A stretch of 64,000 nt of DNA, taken from NCBI GenBank assembly GCA_001657395.1, contig LYSY01000006.1, forward strand, positions 1-64,000, read 5' to 3'. The notes under the pieces were generated by a model. That model did no database searches, was not told where the DNA came from, and saw only the letters and a program-made list of their open reading frames with translations. This document shows positions 34,595 through 43,208 of the stretch, piece by piece. Both the position numbers and the translations under genes were made by a program. Position 1 is the stretch's first letter, and the number at the start of each line of letters is the position of its first letter. The DNA comes from Rhodospirillales bacterium BBD 1991-14. Lineage in GTDB: Bacteria; Pseudomonadota; Alphaproteobacteria; Kiloniellales; Kiloniellaceae.

Positions 34595-35196
34595 CCGACA
34601 CGATCGATCCAAATCGCACGGCGCTTCTTACGATCGACCTGCAGAACGACTTTCTGCACCCGGAGGGCGCGTATGGCCGGGCGGGTCAGACGTCTGCGAT
34701 AATCTCGGGCCTTCCAACGCGGATTAAGCCGCTCGCGGAGGCGCTCCGCGCCAAGGGCGGTGTATACATCAGCGCTCAGTTCACACTGGTTCCGGGACCG
34801 GGCGGAGAGCCCCTGATCGCGCCACATCTCAAGAAACTGCGCCCATTCCTCGGCAAGGGCGACTTCGCGCCGGGTGCCTTTGGCCATGCGCTGGTCGATG
34901 AACTGGCGCCGGCCGACTACACGGTCGAAAAGGTCGCCTACTCCGCCTTCTACCAAACGCGGCTCGAGTACATTCTGCGCGCCTTGGACATCGACAGCCT
35001 GATCATCGGCGGAATCGTCACGAACGGGGGCGTCGCCAGCACGGTGCGGGATGCGCACCTTAGAAACATCCACACCGTCTTGCTGTCGGACGGCTGCGCA
35101 GCTTTCAAGCAAGAGGTGCATGACGCAACGCTGATCTCGCTTGGATCGGTCACTCCGGTTCGAACCTGCGCCGAGGTTCTGGAGGATCTGACATGA
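34591..35196 (+). CDS. Isochorismatase-fold hydrolase lacking the catalytic Cys
   Basis: A 201-residue Rossmann-like hydrolase of the isochorismatase superfamily. Asp16 (LLTIDLQND) and Lys114 (TVEKVAYSAF) of the family triad are present. In the third motif, where amidohydrolases such as N-carbamoylsarcosine amidase read TSGCV or TNVCV, this protein reads TNGGV, so position 147 is Gly, not the nucleophilic Cys. True isochorismatases of the PhzD type also lack this Cys and cleave a vinyl ether with the Asp. The enzyme is therefore unlikely to be a Cys-dependent amidase despite its hyuAB neighbours. It overlaps both neighbours by four bases. Confidence 0.85.
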   Translation: MTDTIDPNRTALLTIDLQNDFLHPEGAYGRAGQTSAIISGLPTRIKPLAEALRAKGGVYISAQFTLVPGPGGEPLIAPHLKKLRPFLGKGDFAPGAFGHALVDELAPADYTVEKVAYSAFYQTRLEYILRALDIDSLIIGGIVTNGGVASTVRDAHLRNIHTVLLSDGCAAFKQEVHDATLISLGSVTPVRTCAEVLEDLT

Positions 35197-36053
35197 GCCT
35201 GCGATCCAGACTTCAGGACAAGAGCATACTGGTCGCCCCTGGTGTCTATGACGGGCTGACGGCGGCGATTGCCGAAGACGCCGGGTTCGAGGCTCTCTAT
35301 CTGTCCGGCGCTGCTATTGCCTATACCCGCCTCGGGCGTCCCGACATCGGCCTGACGTCGGTCTCCGAGATGGCCGATACGATGGCGCTGATCCGTGACC
35401 GCGTGTCCCTGCCGGTTATCATCGACGCGGATACAGGCTTCGGCAACGCCCTGAACGCGCAACGGACGATGCGGCTTTACGAACGTGCAGGGGCGAGCGC
35501 GCTGCAGGTCGAGGATCAGACATTCCCCAAGCGCTGCGGACATTTGTCGGACAAGTCGCTGGTCCCGGTCGGCGAGATGGCGGGAAAGATCGCGGCGATG
35601 GCCGACGCCCGCGCGTCCGAGGAGACGTTGGTCATTGCCAGGACGGATGCGATCGCGGTCGAAGGATTTGACCAGGCAATCGCACGCGCGGAGGCCTATG
35701 TCGCAGCGGGCGCCGACGTCCTTTTCGTCGAGGCGCCGCGATCCGGCGACGAGCTGCAGAAGGTGTCCAGCCATTTCGGTGATCGCGTTCCATTGCTGGC
35801 CAATATGGTCGAGGGTGGAGCCACGCCTCTGCAGAGTGCGACCGACCTCGAAGCGCTCGGCTATTCCATCGTCATCTTTCCAGGCGGCATCGTTCGGGCT
35901 TTGGCCAGGACGGCCGGCGACTACTATGCCAGCCTCCGTGAAAACGGGTCGAACCGACCATTCGCCGATCGGATGTACGACTTCGACGGCTTGAACCAGC
36001 GGATCGGAACCGAGGCGATGCTGGCCCTTGGCAGGCGATACGAGTCGGGCTGA
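35193..36053 (+). CDS. Isocitrate lyase/PEP mutase-superfamily C-C lyase
   Basis: A 286-residue beta/alpha-barrel enzyme. The N-terminal VAPGVYDGLTAAIAEDAGFEALYLSG, the metal-binding VIIDADTGFGN, and QVEDQTFPKRCGH with catalytic Cys115 identify a lyase rather than a mutase. Relatives split methylisocitrate or 2,3-dimethylmalate into pyruvate plus an acid, or decarboxylate oxaloacetate. Together with the LeuCD-type hydratase across the divergent promoter, a hydratase-then-lyase route resembling dimethylmaleate breakdown is possible. The exact substrate cannot be told. It overlaps the previous gene by four bases and is followed closely by the flavoprotein gene. Confidence 0.87.
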   Translation: MSLRSRLQDKSILVAPGVYDGLTAAIAEDAGFEALYLSGAAIAYTRLGRPDIGLTSVSEMADTMALIRDRVSLPVIIDADTGFGNALNAQRTMRLYERAGASALQVEDQTFPKRCGHLSDKSLVPVGEMAGKIAAMADARASEETLVIARTDAIAVEGFDQAIARAEAYVAAGADVLFVEAPRSGDELQKVSSHFGDRVPLLANMVEGGATPLQSATDLEALGYSIVIFPGGIVRALARTAGDYYASLRENGSNRPFADRMYDFDGLNQRIGTEAMLALGRRYESG

Positions 36054-36055
36054 GA

Positions 36056-37450
36056 ATGTGCGTCCGTCCGACCCCTGAAACAGGCTTTGATCTTGAAGTG
36101 CCTGTTCTGATCATCGGTGCAGGGGCCTGCGGCATGGTTGCGGCCCTTTCGGCCCTGGACACCGGCGGCGAGATCCTTGTTGTCGAGGCCGACGCGGCGC
36201 CATCCGGCTCAACCGCGCTTTCGGCGGGCCTCATACCCGCGGCGGGCACCCGGATTCAGGCGGCGGCAGGGATCGATGACAACGCCGACCTCTTTGCCGG
36301 TGACATCCAGAAAAAGGCCAAAGGCGAGAACCCTCAGGAGCTGGTGGATCTGCTCGCCTCGAACGCGGGGCCGGTTGTCGATTGGCTGGCCGATCGGTTC
36401 GACTTTCCCTTCTCTGTCGTGACGGATTTCGACTATCCGGGCCATTCCCGACGCCGCATGCATGGCCTGCCGACCCGGGCCGGGCGCGAGCTGGTGGATC
36501 GCCTGCGTGCCGCCTGTGAAGCCAATGGGATCGACATCGTCTGCAAGCGGCGCGCAGTGACCCTTTTTCGAGAGAGCGACCGTATCACCGGCGTCGAGGT
36601 CGAGGGGCCGGAAGGCCCTGAGCGGATCGGCTGCGAGACACTGATCCTTGCGTGCAACGGATTTGGCGGCAACCGCGAGATGGTGGCCCGGTTCATGCCG
36701 GAGATCGAAACCGCCCTTTGGTTCGGACACGACGGCAACAAGGGTGACGCGGTGATCTGGGGCGAAGCGCTGGGTGCCGATTGCCTGCATCTCGGCGCCT
36801 ATCAGGGGCACGGGAACGTCGCAACCCCGCACGGGATCCTGATTACCTGGGCCGTGATCACCGAAGGCGGCGTTCAGGTGAACATCGAGGGCAAGAGGTT
36901 CTGGGACGAAAGCCAGGGGTATTCCGAAGCGGCCCGGGCGGCCCTCAGCCAAGCGGACGGCATCGCCTGGACGATCTTCGATGCACGCATTGCCGGCGTT
37001 GCGCGCCAGTTCCAGGACTTCAAGGATGCCGAGGCGGCGGGTGCGATCAAGACGGCCGAGACACCCGAGGCGCTGGCGGAAGCCTGCAGGCTTCCGGCAT
37101 CGGCGCTAGGGAAAACACTCGCAGCGATCCCAAGCGACGGCACCGACGCGTTTGGCCGGACCTTTGCCGGTGCGCCGCTCAGCGCTCCCTATTACGCGGT
37201 CAAGGTCACGGGCGCGTTGTTTCACACGCAAGGCGGGCTGAATGTGACGCCGGAGGCCCGCGTCAAACATACCGACGGCGCGGCCTTTCCCAATCTGTTT
37301 GCCGCCGGCGGCGCTGCCGTCGGTGTCTCGGGCACAGGCGATAGCGGCTATCTCTCGGGCAACGGTTTGCTGTCGGCGGTTGTGCTCGGGTTCATCGCCG
37401 GCCAGCGGGCGGCGCTCGACACGAAAAAGCGGCTTTCCGTTGCGCCTTAG
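36056..37450 (+). CDS. Fumarate reductase/TcuA-like FAD-dependent oxidoreductase
   Basis: A 464-residue flavoprotein of the FRD/SDH family. The FAD-binding PVLIIGAGACGMVAALSALDTGGEILVVEADAAPSGSTALSAG lies at residues about 15-60, and the C-terminal FAD segment is HTQGGLNVTPEARV followed by LFAAGGAAVGVSGTGDSGYLSGNGLL. No heme or flavin-attachment domain or signal peptide is visible, so it acts in the cytoplasm on a dicarboxylate- or tricarballylate-like substrate with an unknown electron partner. It is the last gene of the rightward operon and overlaps the convergent Ldh-family gene by four bases. Confidence 0.88.
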   Translation: MCVRPTPETGFDLEVPVLIIGAGACGMVAALSALDTGGEILVVEADAAPSGSTALSAGLIPAAGTRIQAAAGIDDNADLFAGDIQKKAKGENPQELVDLLASNAGPVVDWLADRFDFPFSVVTDFDYPGHSRRRMHGLPTRAGRELVDRLRAACEANGIDIVCKRRAVTLFRESDRITGVEVEGPEGPERIGCETLILACNGFGGNREMVARFMPEIETALWFGHDGNKGDAVIWGEALGADCLHLGAYQGHGNVATPHGILITWAVITEGGVQVNIEGKRFWDESQGYSEAARAALSQADGIAWTIFDARIAGVARQFQDFKDAEAAGAIKTAETPEALAEACRLPASALGKTLAAIPSDGTDAFGRTFAGAPLSAPYYAVKVTGALFHTQGGLNVTPEARVKHTDGAAFPNLFAAGGAAVGVSGTGDSGYLSGNGLLSAVVLGFIAGQRAALDTKKRLSVAP

Positions 37451-38520
37451 TCAGCAGCGTCGCCCGGAAAGGGCGGTGCCAGCCCGCAATCGGCGGCCAG
37501 CGTGTTCAAGTCCCGGCAAAGGGCTGGGTTGAGCGTCACCCCATTGCGGCGGCGCGCTTCGGCAGCGGCTGCTTTGCCGTCGCCCGGCAAACGCACCGGA
37601 TCGTGACCGGGCAGGGGGGGCGAAGCGCGCATCTCGGCAAAGACCCGCGCCGCGGCCTCGGCGAAGCCGTCGCCTATGCCAAAGGCGGCAGGATCGAGCG
37701 CCATGACGAACTGCCCGGTATTGGTGGGCGACGTCGTGTCGGAGGTGAAATCGACCACGTCGGACCCGAAGGCGGCGCCGTTCAGAACCCCGGCCATGAG
37801 GCCGATGGCGACCGAAAGGCCGAACCCTTTTGGCCCGCCGATGGGCAGAAGAAACCCTTCGGATTTGCGGGCCGGGTCGGTCAGGGGTTGGCCGTCGCGC
37901 CCGACCATCCAGCCCTCGGGCATCGGCTGCCCCTGCTGCAGAAGGGTCTTGATCTTGCCCATCGCGGCCACGGTGGTCGCCATGTCGAAAACGAAGGGGT
38001 CGGGCCCGGTGGCAGGGGCCGAGAAGGCGATCGGATTGGTGCCGAGCAGCAGGTCCGTACCGCCATAGGGCGGCACATGGTTGGCGCTGCCCACGGCGGC
38101 GGCGATGCCGAGCATTCCGGCCTCGGCCTGCGGTCGGACATAGAGTGCAAGCGGGCCCGCATGGTTGCCCCGCCGCACGCCGACCCAGCCGATCCCGGCC
38201 GCGCGCGCCTTCTCGATGGCCAGATCGCGGGCGGCGGCCATGGCGAGGTGGCCGAGGCCGTTGTCGCCGTCGATCAGCGCGGTGGCGGCGGTCTCGTGGG
38301 CCACCGTGATCGCCGGTCTGGGGTTGCACCCGCCCCCCGCAAGACGTGCCAGATATTGCCGCAGGCGAAAGACGCCATGCGTGCCGTAACCGTAGATGTC
38401 GGCCTCGACCATGAGGGACGCGACCTTGGCCGCGTCGGTCTCCGGCACCCCGCGCGATTGCAGCGCATGCGTGACGAAATCGCGCAGGATATCGGCGGCA
38501 ATGGCGGCCTTGTCAGCCAT
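37447..38520 (-). CDS. Ldh-family (malate/L-lactate-type) NAD(P)-dependent dehydrogenase
   Basis: A 357-residue member of the YlbC/ComC/MDH2 family, unrelated to ordinary Rossmann lactate dehydrogenase. Family motifs are DIYGYGTHGVFRLRQYLARL with the His of the active site, GVRRGNHAGPLALYV, GTNPIAFSAP and FLLPIGGPKGFGLSVAIGLMAG. It oxidises a 2-hydroxy acid or reduces a 2-keto acid or imine; the exact substrate is unknown. The ATG at 38520 overlaps the permease stop by eight bases, making it the last gene of the leftward FAH-ABC operon. Confidence 0.9.
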   Translation of the reverse strand: MADKAAIAADILRDFVTHALQSRGVPETDAAKVASLMVEADIYGYGTHGVFRLRQYLARLAGGGCNPRPAITVAHETAATALIDGDNGLGHLAMAAARDLAIEKARAAGIGWVGVRRGNHAGPLALYVRPQAEAGMLGIAAAVGSANHVPPYGGTDLLLGTNPIAFSAPATGPDPFVFDMATTVAAMGKIKTLLQQGQPMPEGWMVGRDGQPLTDPARKSEGFLLPIGGPKGFGLSVAIGLMAGVLNGAAFGSDVVDFTSDTTSPTNTGQFVMALDPAAFGIGDGFAEAAARVFAEMRASPPLPGHDPVRLPGDGKAAAAEARRRNGVTLNPALCRDLNTLAADCGLAPPFPGDAAD

Positions 38521-39376
38521 CGTAGGCGCCCACACGTTCCTTGTGCCAGAACACGAACTTGCGCTGTGTCCAGGTCACCAGCACGTAGAGCGCCAGCCCC
38601 ACGAGGCTGAGGTAGAGAATCAGCGAAAAGACGCGCGGCGTGTTGAGCTGTGAGGCTGCGACCCGGATCAGTTCGCCGAAGCCCTTGCCACCGCCCAGGA
38701 ACTCGCCCGTTATCGCACCTGCCATCACGCCGACGGCTCCGATCTTGAGCCCGGTGAAGATTTGCGGCAGGCCGGTGGGCAGTTTCATCTTGATCAGCGT
38801 CTGCATCCGGCTCGCCCCCATCGTCTTGAACAGCATCCGGGCGTTTTCATCGGCCGAATGGAGCCCGGCGGCGGTGCCCACCACGATGGGGAAAGTCGCG
38901 ATGAAGGCTGCGAGCGCCACCTTGGATTCGATCCCGAAGCCCAGCCATGCCACGAACAGCGGTGCAAACGCCACCTTGGGCATGGTGTCGATGGCGACGA
39001 GGTAGGGCATCACAGCCCTCTCGCCAAAGGCTGTCTCGCCCACGAGCACGCCCAACGAGAACCCGATCGCGATGGCCAGCGCAAAGCCGTAGATCACCTC
39101 CTTGATGGTGATCCAGAGCGACCCAAGCATGTAGCCGCCGGTCATGAGGTTCTGGCCGACGAAGATCATGTCCGTCAGCGTTTCCAAAGGGGTGGGCAGG
39201 ATGATCGGCGAGACAAGGCCGAGGCTTGTCACCAGTTGCCAAGAGCCGACGAAAACCAGGAATACGAAGCTCATGGCCAGCCACCGCGGAACGGAGTCGA
39301 TGAAGGCGACTTCCTGCACCCAGACGGTGTCCTGCGTGTCTTCGGCTGAAGACGGATGTACCTGAGCGTCGGTCAC
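38513..39376 (-). CDS. ABC transporter permease (SsuC/TauC type)
   Basis: A 287-residue inner-membrane permease with about six helices. The cytoplasmic coupling motif appears around AAGLHSADENARMLFKTMGASRMQTLIKMKLPTGLPQIFTGLKIGAVGVMAGAITGE, the standard form for nitrate/sulfonate/taurine-type and NMT1-type importers. It lies in a chain of four-base overlaps between the ATPase and the Ldh-family gene. The transported compound is not known. Confidence 0.92.
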   Translation of the reverse strand: MTDAQVHPSSAEDTQDTVWVQEVAFIDSVPRWLAMSFVFLVFVGSWQLVTSLGLVSPIILPTPLETLTDMIFVGQNLMTGGYMLGSLWITIKEVIYGFALAIAIGFSLGVLVGETAFGERAVMPYLVAIDTMPKVAFAPLFVAWLGFGIESKVALAAFIATFPIVVGTAAGLHSADENARMLFKTMGASRMQTLIKMKLPTGLPQIFTGLKIGAVGVMAGAITGEFLGGGKGFGELIRVAASQLNTPRVFSLILYLSLVGLALYVLVTWTQRKFVFWHKERVGAYDG

Positions 39377-40182
39377 ATGTCTTCTCCCTTGTCCAGAAGG
39401 CCACGGATGTGGTCCACAATTGCGCCGAACTTCGGCGTGGTCATCATGTCGAGCGTGCGCGGCCGCGGCAGGTCGACCTCGACGATCTCGGCCAGCCGCC
39501 CGGGGCGCGGCTTCATGACGACGATCTCGTCGGACAGGATCACGGCCTCCTGAATCGAGTGCGTGACGAGGAAGGCGGTTGCGTGCTGTTCACGGCAGAT
39601 CCGCTGCAGTTCCATGTTCATCATGTCACGCGAGAGTTCGTCGAGCGCGCTGAAGGGTTCGTCCAACAGCAGCACGGCCGGTTCCGTGATCAGCATCCGG
39701 CAGATCGAGGCACGCTGCGCCATGCCGCCTGAAAGCTCGTTCGGGTAGACGTTTTCGAACCCCTTCAGGCCCACGATCTCCAGAAGCTCGTGCGCCTTGT
39801 CCATGGCTTTCTTGGCGGCCGCCTTGCCGTCTCGGATTTCGATCGGCAGAACGATGTTTTCCACCGCGGTCTTCCACGGAAACAGTGTCGCCTGCTGAAA
39901 CATCATTCCGATGTCCCGGCGAGGGCCGGTGACAGGTTTGCCTTGCAACACCACCCGCCCTTTGCTGGGCGGGATCAGGCCTGCCATGATCTTGAGCAGC
40001 GTCGACTTTCCACATCCGCTCGATCCGATGACAGAGGTGAAGCTTCCCTTTCGCAGGGTAAGACTGACGTCCTCCAGGGCTACCACTTTGTTGCGGGCGT
40101 AGGTCTTGCTGACATGGGTCAGCTCGTAGACCGGCGCGCCCAGGGGCGCGCCGGAATAATCCTGCGCCACGGCTGCGCTCAT
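39373..40182 (-). CDS. ABC transporter ATP-binding protein (SsuB/TauB type)
   Basis: A 269-residue ATPase. Walker A is GSSGCGKST, the Q-loop is MMFQQATLFPWKT, the signature LSGGMAQRASICRML, Walker B AVLLLDEPFSALD and the switch His is in FLVTHSIQEAVILSD. The start MSAAVAQ at 40182 overlaps the stop of the binding-protein gene by four bases; the longer frame is a read-through of that gene in another phase. It energises the adjacent permease. Confidence 0.93.
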   Translation of the reverse strand: MSAAVAQDYSGAPLGAPVYELTHVSKTYARNKVVALEDVSLTLRKGSFTSVIGSSGCGKSTLLKIMAGLIPPSKGRVVLQGKPVTGPRRDIGMMFQQATLFPWKTAVENIVLPIEIRDGKAAAKKAMDKAHELLEIVGLKGFENVYPNELSGGMAQRASICRMLITEPAVLLLDEPFSALDELSRDMMNMELQRICREQHATAFLVTHSIQEAVILSDEIVVMKPRPGRLAEIVEVDLPRPRTLDMMTTPKFGAIVDHIRGLLDKGEDM

Positions 40183-41207
40183 CCGCCGATGGCCTTGTTC
40201 CCGATGGCGGCGAACTCGTTGGTCCAGGCTGCGCCCAGATCGTCGAGCGGTCCCGAGATCTCGCCTCCGGCCACAAGCGCATCCTGCCATTCCTGCCAAA
40301 CCGCTGCCGGGTACCAGCCCAGGCCGTTGCTCATGTCGGTCGGAATGGTCTTGGAGCGCACCGCGTCGAACAGCGCGGACTGGAACGCCTTGTCTTCGCC
40401 TTCCTGCGGGTTGCCGGCGGCCAGATGTGCCAGCACGGCGTCGCGGTTGGCATCGTCCAGCGCGAAGGCGTGACCGCGGGCAAAGGCGCGGCTCCAGCCT
40501 TCGACGAGCTGCCGGTCTTCGCGGATGGTGGCGGCCATTGTCGCAATTCCGTTGCCGAAGAAGCGCGCAAAGTCGGCTGGCGTGATGTCACGCACCGCCA
40601 TACCGCGCTGGTTCAAGATTGCCGCATCCGCCGTCGACGAGGAGTAGGCGTCGATCTCACCGTTAAGGAAGGCTGCTGTTGCCGGACCGCCGTCGCCAAC
40701 GGTCAGGAACTCGTAGTCTTCGCCTTCTTTCATCCCGGCGCCGGTCATCACGTTGCGGGCAAAGCCCACTTCTGCCCCATCGGCGGTGCCTGTGCCGATC
40801 ACCTTCCCGCGCAGCCCCTCGATGTCCTGAACATCAGAGCCTTCCTGCACCACGATGCCAAAGTTGCTGCGAGCGGCGACGTTATAGATGTGGACCGCAT
40901 CCACGCCGCGCGAACGGGCTGCAATCAGGGGGCCAGGTCCGGGGCGCCCGAAATGCGCCTGCCCCGCTGACAGCGCCTGAAGCACCGCGCCCGATCCGTT
41001 GATCGCCTCGACCCGCACATTCAGGCCCTCTTCCTCGAAGAAGCCCTCGCCGATGGCGACGAAGACGGGGAACGAGTTGATGGCCGACGGGCTCGGCTGC
41101 ACAAAGGTGATATCGCGCATGCTCTGTGCAAAGCCCTTTGTTCCCAGCAGGCCTGCAGCCGGAATCGCCGAGAGTAATGAGGCGGTGAATGTTCTTCTGT
41201 TCATCAT
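40179..41207 (-). CDS. NMT1/THI5-like ABC substrate-binding protein
   Basis: A 342-residue exported binding protein with a twin-arginine-like signal (MNRRTFTASLLSAIPAAGLLG-TKGFAQS). The mature domain starts ITFVQPSPSAINSFPVFVAIGEGFFEEEGLNVRVE and continues with GSGAVLQALSAGQAHFG and LRGKVIGTGTADGAE, the usual layout for sulfonate-, pyrimidine- or aromatic-acid-binding relatives. It heads the ABC part of an operon begun by the FAH-fold gene 63 bases upstream. Ligand unknown, but probably the precursor of the FAH substrate. Confidence 0.9.
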   Translation of the reverse strand: MMNRRTFTASLLSAIPAAGLLGTKGFAQSMRDITFVQPSPSAINSFPVFVAIGEGFFEEEGLNVRVEAINGSGAVLQALSAGQAHFGRPGPGPLIAARSRGVDAVHIYNVAARSNFGIVVQEGSDVQDIEGLRGKVIGTGTADGAEVGFARNVMTGAGMKEGEDYEFLTVGDGGPATAAFLNGEIDAYSSSTADAAILNQRGMAVRDITPADFARFFGNGIATMAATIREDRQLVEGWSRAFARGHAFALDDANRDAVLAHLAAGNPQEGEDKAFQSALFDAVRSKTIPTDMSNGLGWYPAAVWQEWQDALVAGGEISGPLDDLGAAWTNEFAAIGNKAIGG

Positions 41208-41270
41208 GATCGTTTCTCCTCCCTCTTATGTTTTGGCCTCTGCGCCACGGTGTTCTGCGGTGGAGGCCTT

Positions 41271-42197
41271 TCAGACGGCGCGCACGGGGTTCCGGAGCGT
41301 GCCGATCTCTGACACTTCGCAAACCACTGTGTCGCCGTCCTTCAGGAAGCAAGGCGGTTCCATCGCATAGCCGACACCCGACGGAGTGCCGGTAGCGATG
41401 AGGTCGCCGGGCTCCAGCGTCAGCCCTTCGGACACAGAGGCGATCAGGGTCGGAATGTCGAAAATCATGTCCGACGTGTTGCCGTTCTGACGCTGCTCGC
41501 CATTGACCGTAAGGCCGATCGACAGGGCGTGCGGATCGCTGATCGCGTCGGCGGTCACGATACTCGGGCCAAGCGGGCACGACCCATCCAGGCCCTTGCC
41601 TTTGAAATACTGCCCGCCGTGGCGGCGCTGGATATCCCGGGCTGTGATATCGTTCAGGATGGTGTAGCCGAAGACGTGATCGTAGGCATCGGCTTTCGCG
41701 ATGTTGCGCCCCGGCTTGCCGATCACAACCGCCAGTTCGACCTCGTAGTCGATGGCCTCGGAGACCGAGGGAAAAATCAGTACGTCGCCGTCGGGCGGCA
41801 CGATGGAGGTCGGCGGCTTGGTGAAAAACACCGGGTGCTCGGTCACACCGACGTTCTGCTTCTGCGCCCGGTCACCCTCTGCAATATGCTCGGCGTAGTT
41901 GCGCCCGACACAGAACACGTTCTTGCGCGGGACGGGTATCGGTGCGAGCAGCGGTGCGTTCGCGGGAGCTATCGCGTCGGCATGTTTGCCTGTCTCGGCC
42001 TCCGCCACGAGGCTGCGCAGCGCTTCCAGTGAGCCCGCGCCGCCCTCAATCAGGTGTTGCATCGAACCGGCGCGCAGCGCGTCACCAGCGGGGCCATGCA
42101 GGTCCTGTGCGGCACGGGCAACATTCAACATACGGCCGTCGTTCAGGATTGCGACGCAAACGGCGCTTCCGTCCACGGAAATCGTTGCCAGTTGCAC
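41271..42197 (-). CDS. Fumarylacetoacetate hydrolase (FAH)-family enzyme, first copy
   Basis: A 308-residue FAH-fold enzyme that hydrolyses C-C bonds, decarboxylates or isomerises 2-keto acids with a divalent metal. Conserved residues appear in VFCVGRNYAEHIAEG, FFTKPPTSIVPP, the metal-binding YEVELAVVIGKPGRNI, GYTILNDITARDIQ, KGLDGSCPLGP and LIATGTPSGVGYAM. The start is set at GTG 42197 because GGGAGGAG lies seven bases upstream and the protein then begins with the usual QLATI strand; ATG 42215 lacks such a site. It is first in the leftward operon with the ABC transporter and Ldh-family genes and is divergent from a GntR gene. Confidence 0.9.
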   Translation of the reverse strand: MQLATISVDGSAVCVAILNDGRMLNVARAAQDLHGPAGDALRAGSMQHLIEGGAGSLEALRSLVAEAETGKHADAIAPANAPLLAPIPVPRKNVFCVGRNYAEHIAEGDRAQKQNVGVTEHPVFFTKPPTSIVPPDGDVLIFPSVSEAIDYEVELAVVIGKPGRNIAKADAYDHVFGYTILNDITARDIQRRHGGQYFKGKGLDGSCPLGPSIVTADAISDPHALSIGLTVNGEQRQNGNTSDMIFDIPTLIASVSEGLTLEPGDLIATGTPSGVGYAMEPPCFLKDGDTVVCEVSEIGTLRNPVRAV

Positions 42198-42269
42198 CCG
42201 GTGCTCCTCCCTCATGCTTCGCGGCGGTCGTGGCGTTCCAGCCTGTCGCTTCGCTGCGACCGTTCCCTT

Positions 42270-42325
42270 TTCATTGATTTTTTGCCGACTTATTGCTTCG
42301 ATCAATGAACCAATCACCAAATTGG
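42270..42325. promoter_or_regulatory. Nested inverted repeats in divergent FAH/GntR promoter
   Basis: A perfect nine-base inverted repeat (TTCATTGAT at 42270-42278 and ATCAATGAA at 42301-42309) is followed by CCAAT at 42310-42314 and ATTGG at 42321-42325. All lie between the two divergent starts. These are candidate operators for the adjacent GntR regulator and would serve both operons. Confidence 0.5.
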
Positions 42326-42333
42326 GTGAACTC

Positions 42334-43014
42334 ATGAGCGAAACGGGCGACCTCGCGCAAAGACTGCGCGATCTGATCGACAACACCGGATACCGGCACA
42401 ATGACCGTGTGCCGCCCGAACGCGAACTGTGCAAAGCGCTTGGCACCACGCGCAACCAACTGCGCGGGGCTTTGGCCGAGCTCGAGGCGCAGGGGCGTAT
42501 CTGGCGGCATGTGGGCCGCGGCACTTTTGTCGGGTCGCGGCCGGTCCTGAATCTGAAGGACGTCACCTACCTGCGCGATCAGATCAAGCCCGCGCAAGTC
42601 GTGGCGGTCCGCTTCACCATCGAACCGGAACTGTGTCGGCTGGCTGCGCGCCACGCGACCCGTTCGGACCGCGAGCAGATGAAGCTCTGCGCCGGCCGCT
42701 GCCGGTCTGCCGAGGACTGGCGTACCTACGAGGCATGGGACAACAATCTGCATCACGCCATCGCGCGCGCCACGCGCAACCAGCTTTTCCTTTACTTTTT
42801 CGAGACGCTGAACTCGGTCCGGCGATCCATCGTCTGGGGGCAGCCGCGCGAGACCCGCAAGCCGGCGATCGATTACTCGAGCTTCAGCGAACACGATGCC
42901 ATCGTGGCGGCCATCGCCGCGGGAGACGGCGATCTGGCCGCGGCTGCGATGATCCGTCACTTGAAGTCGGTCTATTCGCGTCTCTTGCCGGAAAGCATTC
43001 CGGCCGACGTCTGA
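42334..43014 (+). CDS. GntR/FadR (FCD)-family transcriptional regulator
   Basis: A 226-residue regulator with an N-terminal winged helix (LIDNTGYRHNDRVPPERELCKALGTTRNQLRGALAELEAQGRIWRHVGRGTFVG, residues about 14-67) and an all-helical FCD ligand domain carrying the metal-binding Asp/His pattern (WDNNLHHAIARATRN and SEHDAIVAAIAAGD). The ATG at 42334 is chosen since the longer frame overlaps the FAH gene in antisense. It is divergent from the FAH-ABC-Ldh operon and just upstream of the second FAH gene, so it is probably the local repressor. Confidence 0.9.
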   Translation: MSETGDLAQRLRDLIDNTGYRHNDRVPPERELCKALGTTRNQLRGALAELEAQGRIWRHVGRGTFVGSRPVLNLKDVTYLRDQIKPAQVVAVRFTIEPELCRLAARHATRSDREQMKLCAGRCRSAEDWRTYEAWDNNLHHAIARATRNQLFLYFFETLNSVRRSIVWGQPRETRKPAIDYSSFSEHDAIVAAIAAGDGDLAAAAMIRHLKSVYSRLLPESIPADV

Positions 43015-43208
43015 CGCCACGTTGCACGTCGACCAATTCGAGAAATGGTTGGGATCGGATAAGACCGAAACTCTTGCAAATCAGGAGAAAACGTCGCGAT
43101 TTCTCTCACGGCGGCTGCGTCTGGCCATGAGGGGCGCGGCATAGGGCGCATCGAGTCCGTCCGATCCGAAACCAGGCCCTTGGCTGTCAAGCGCTCAGGA
43201 GGAGAGCA

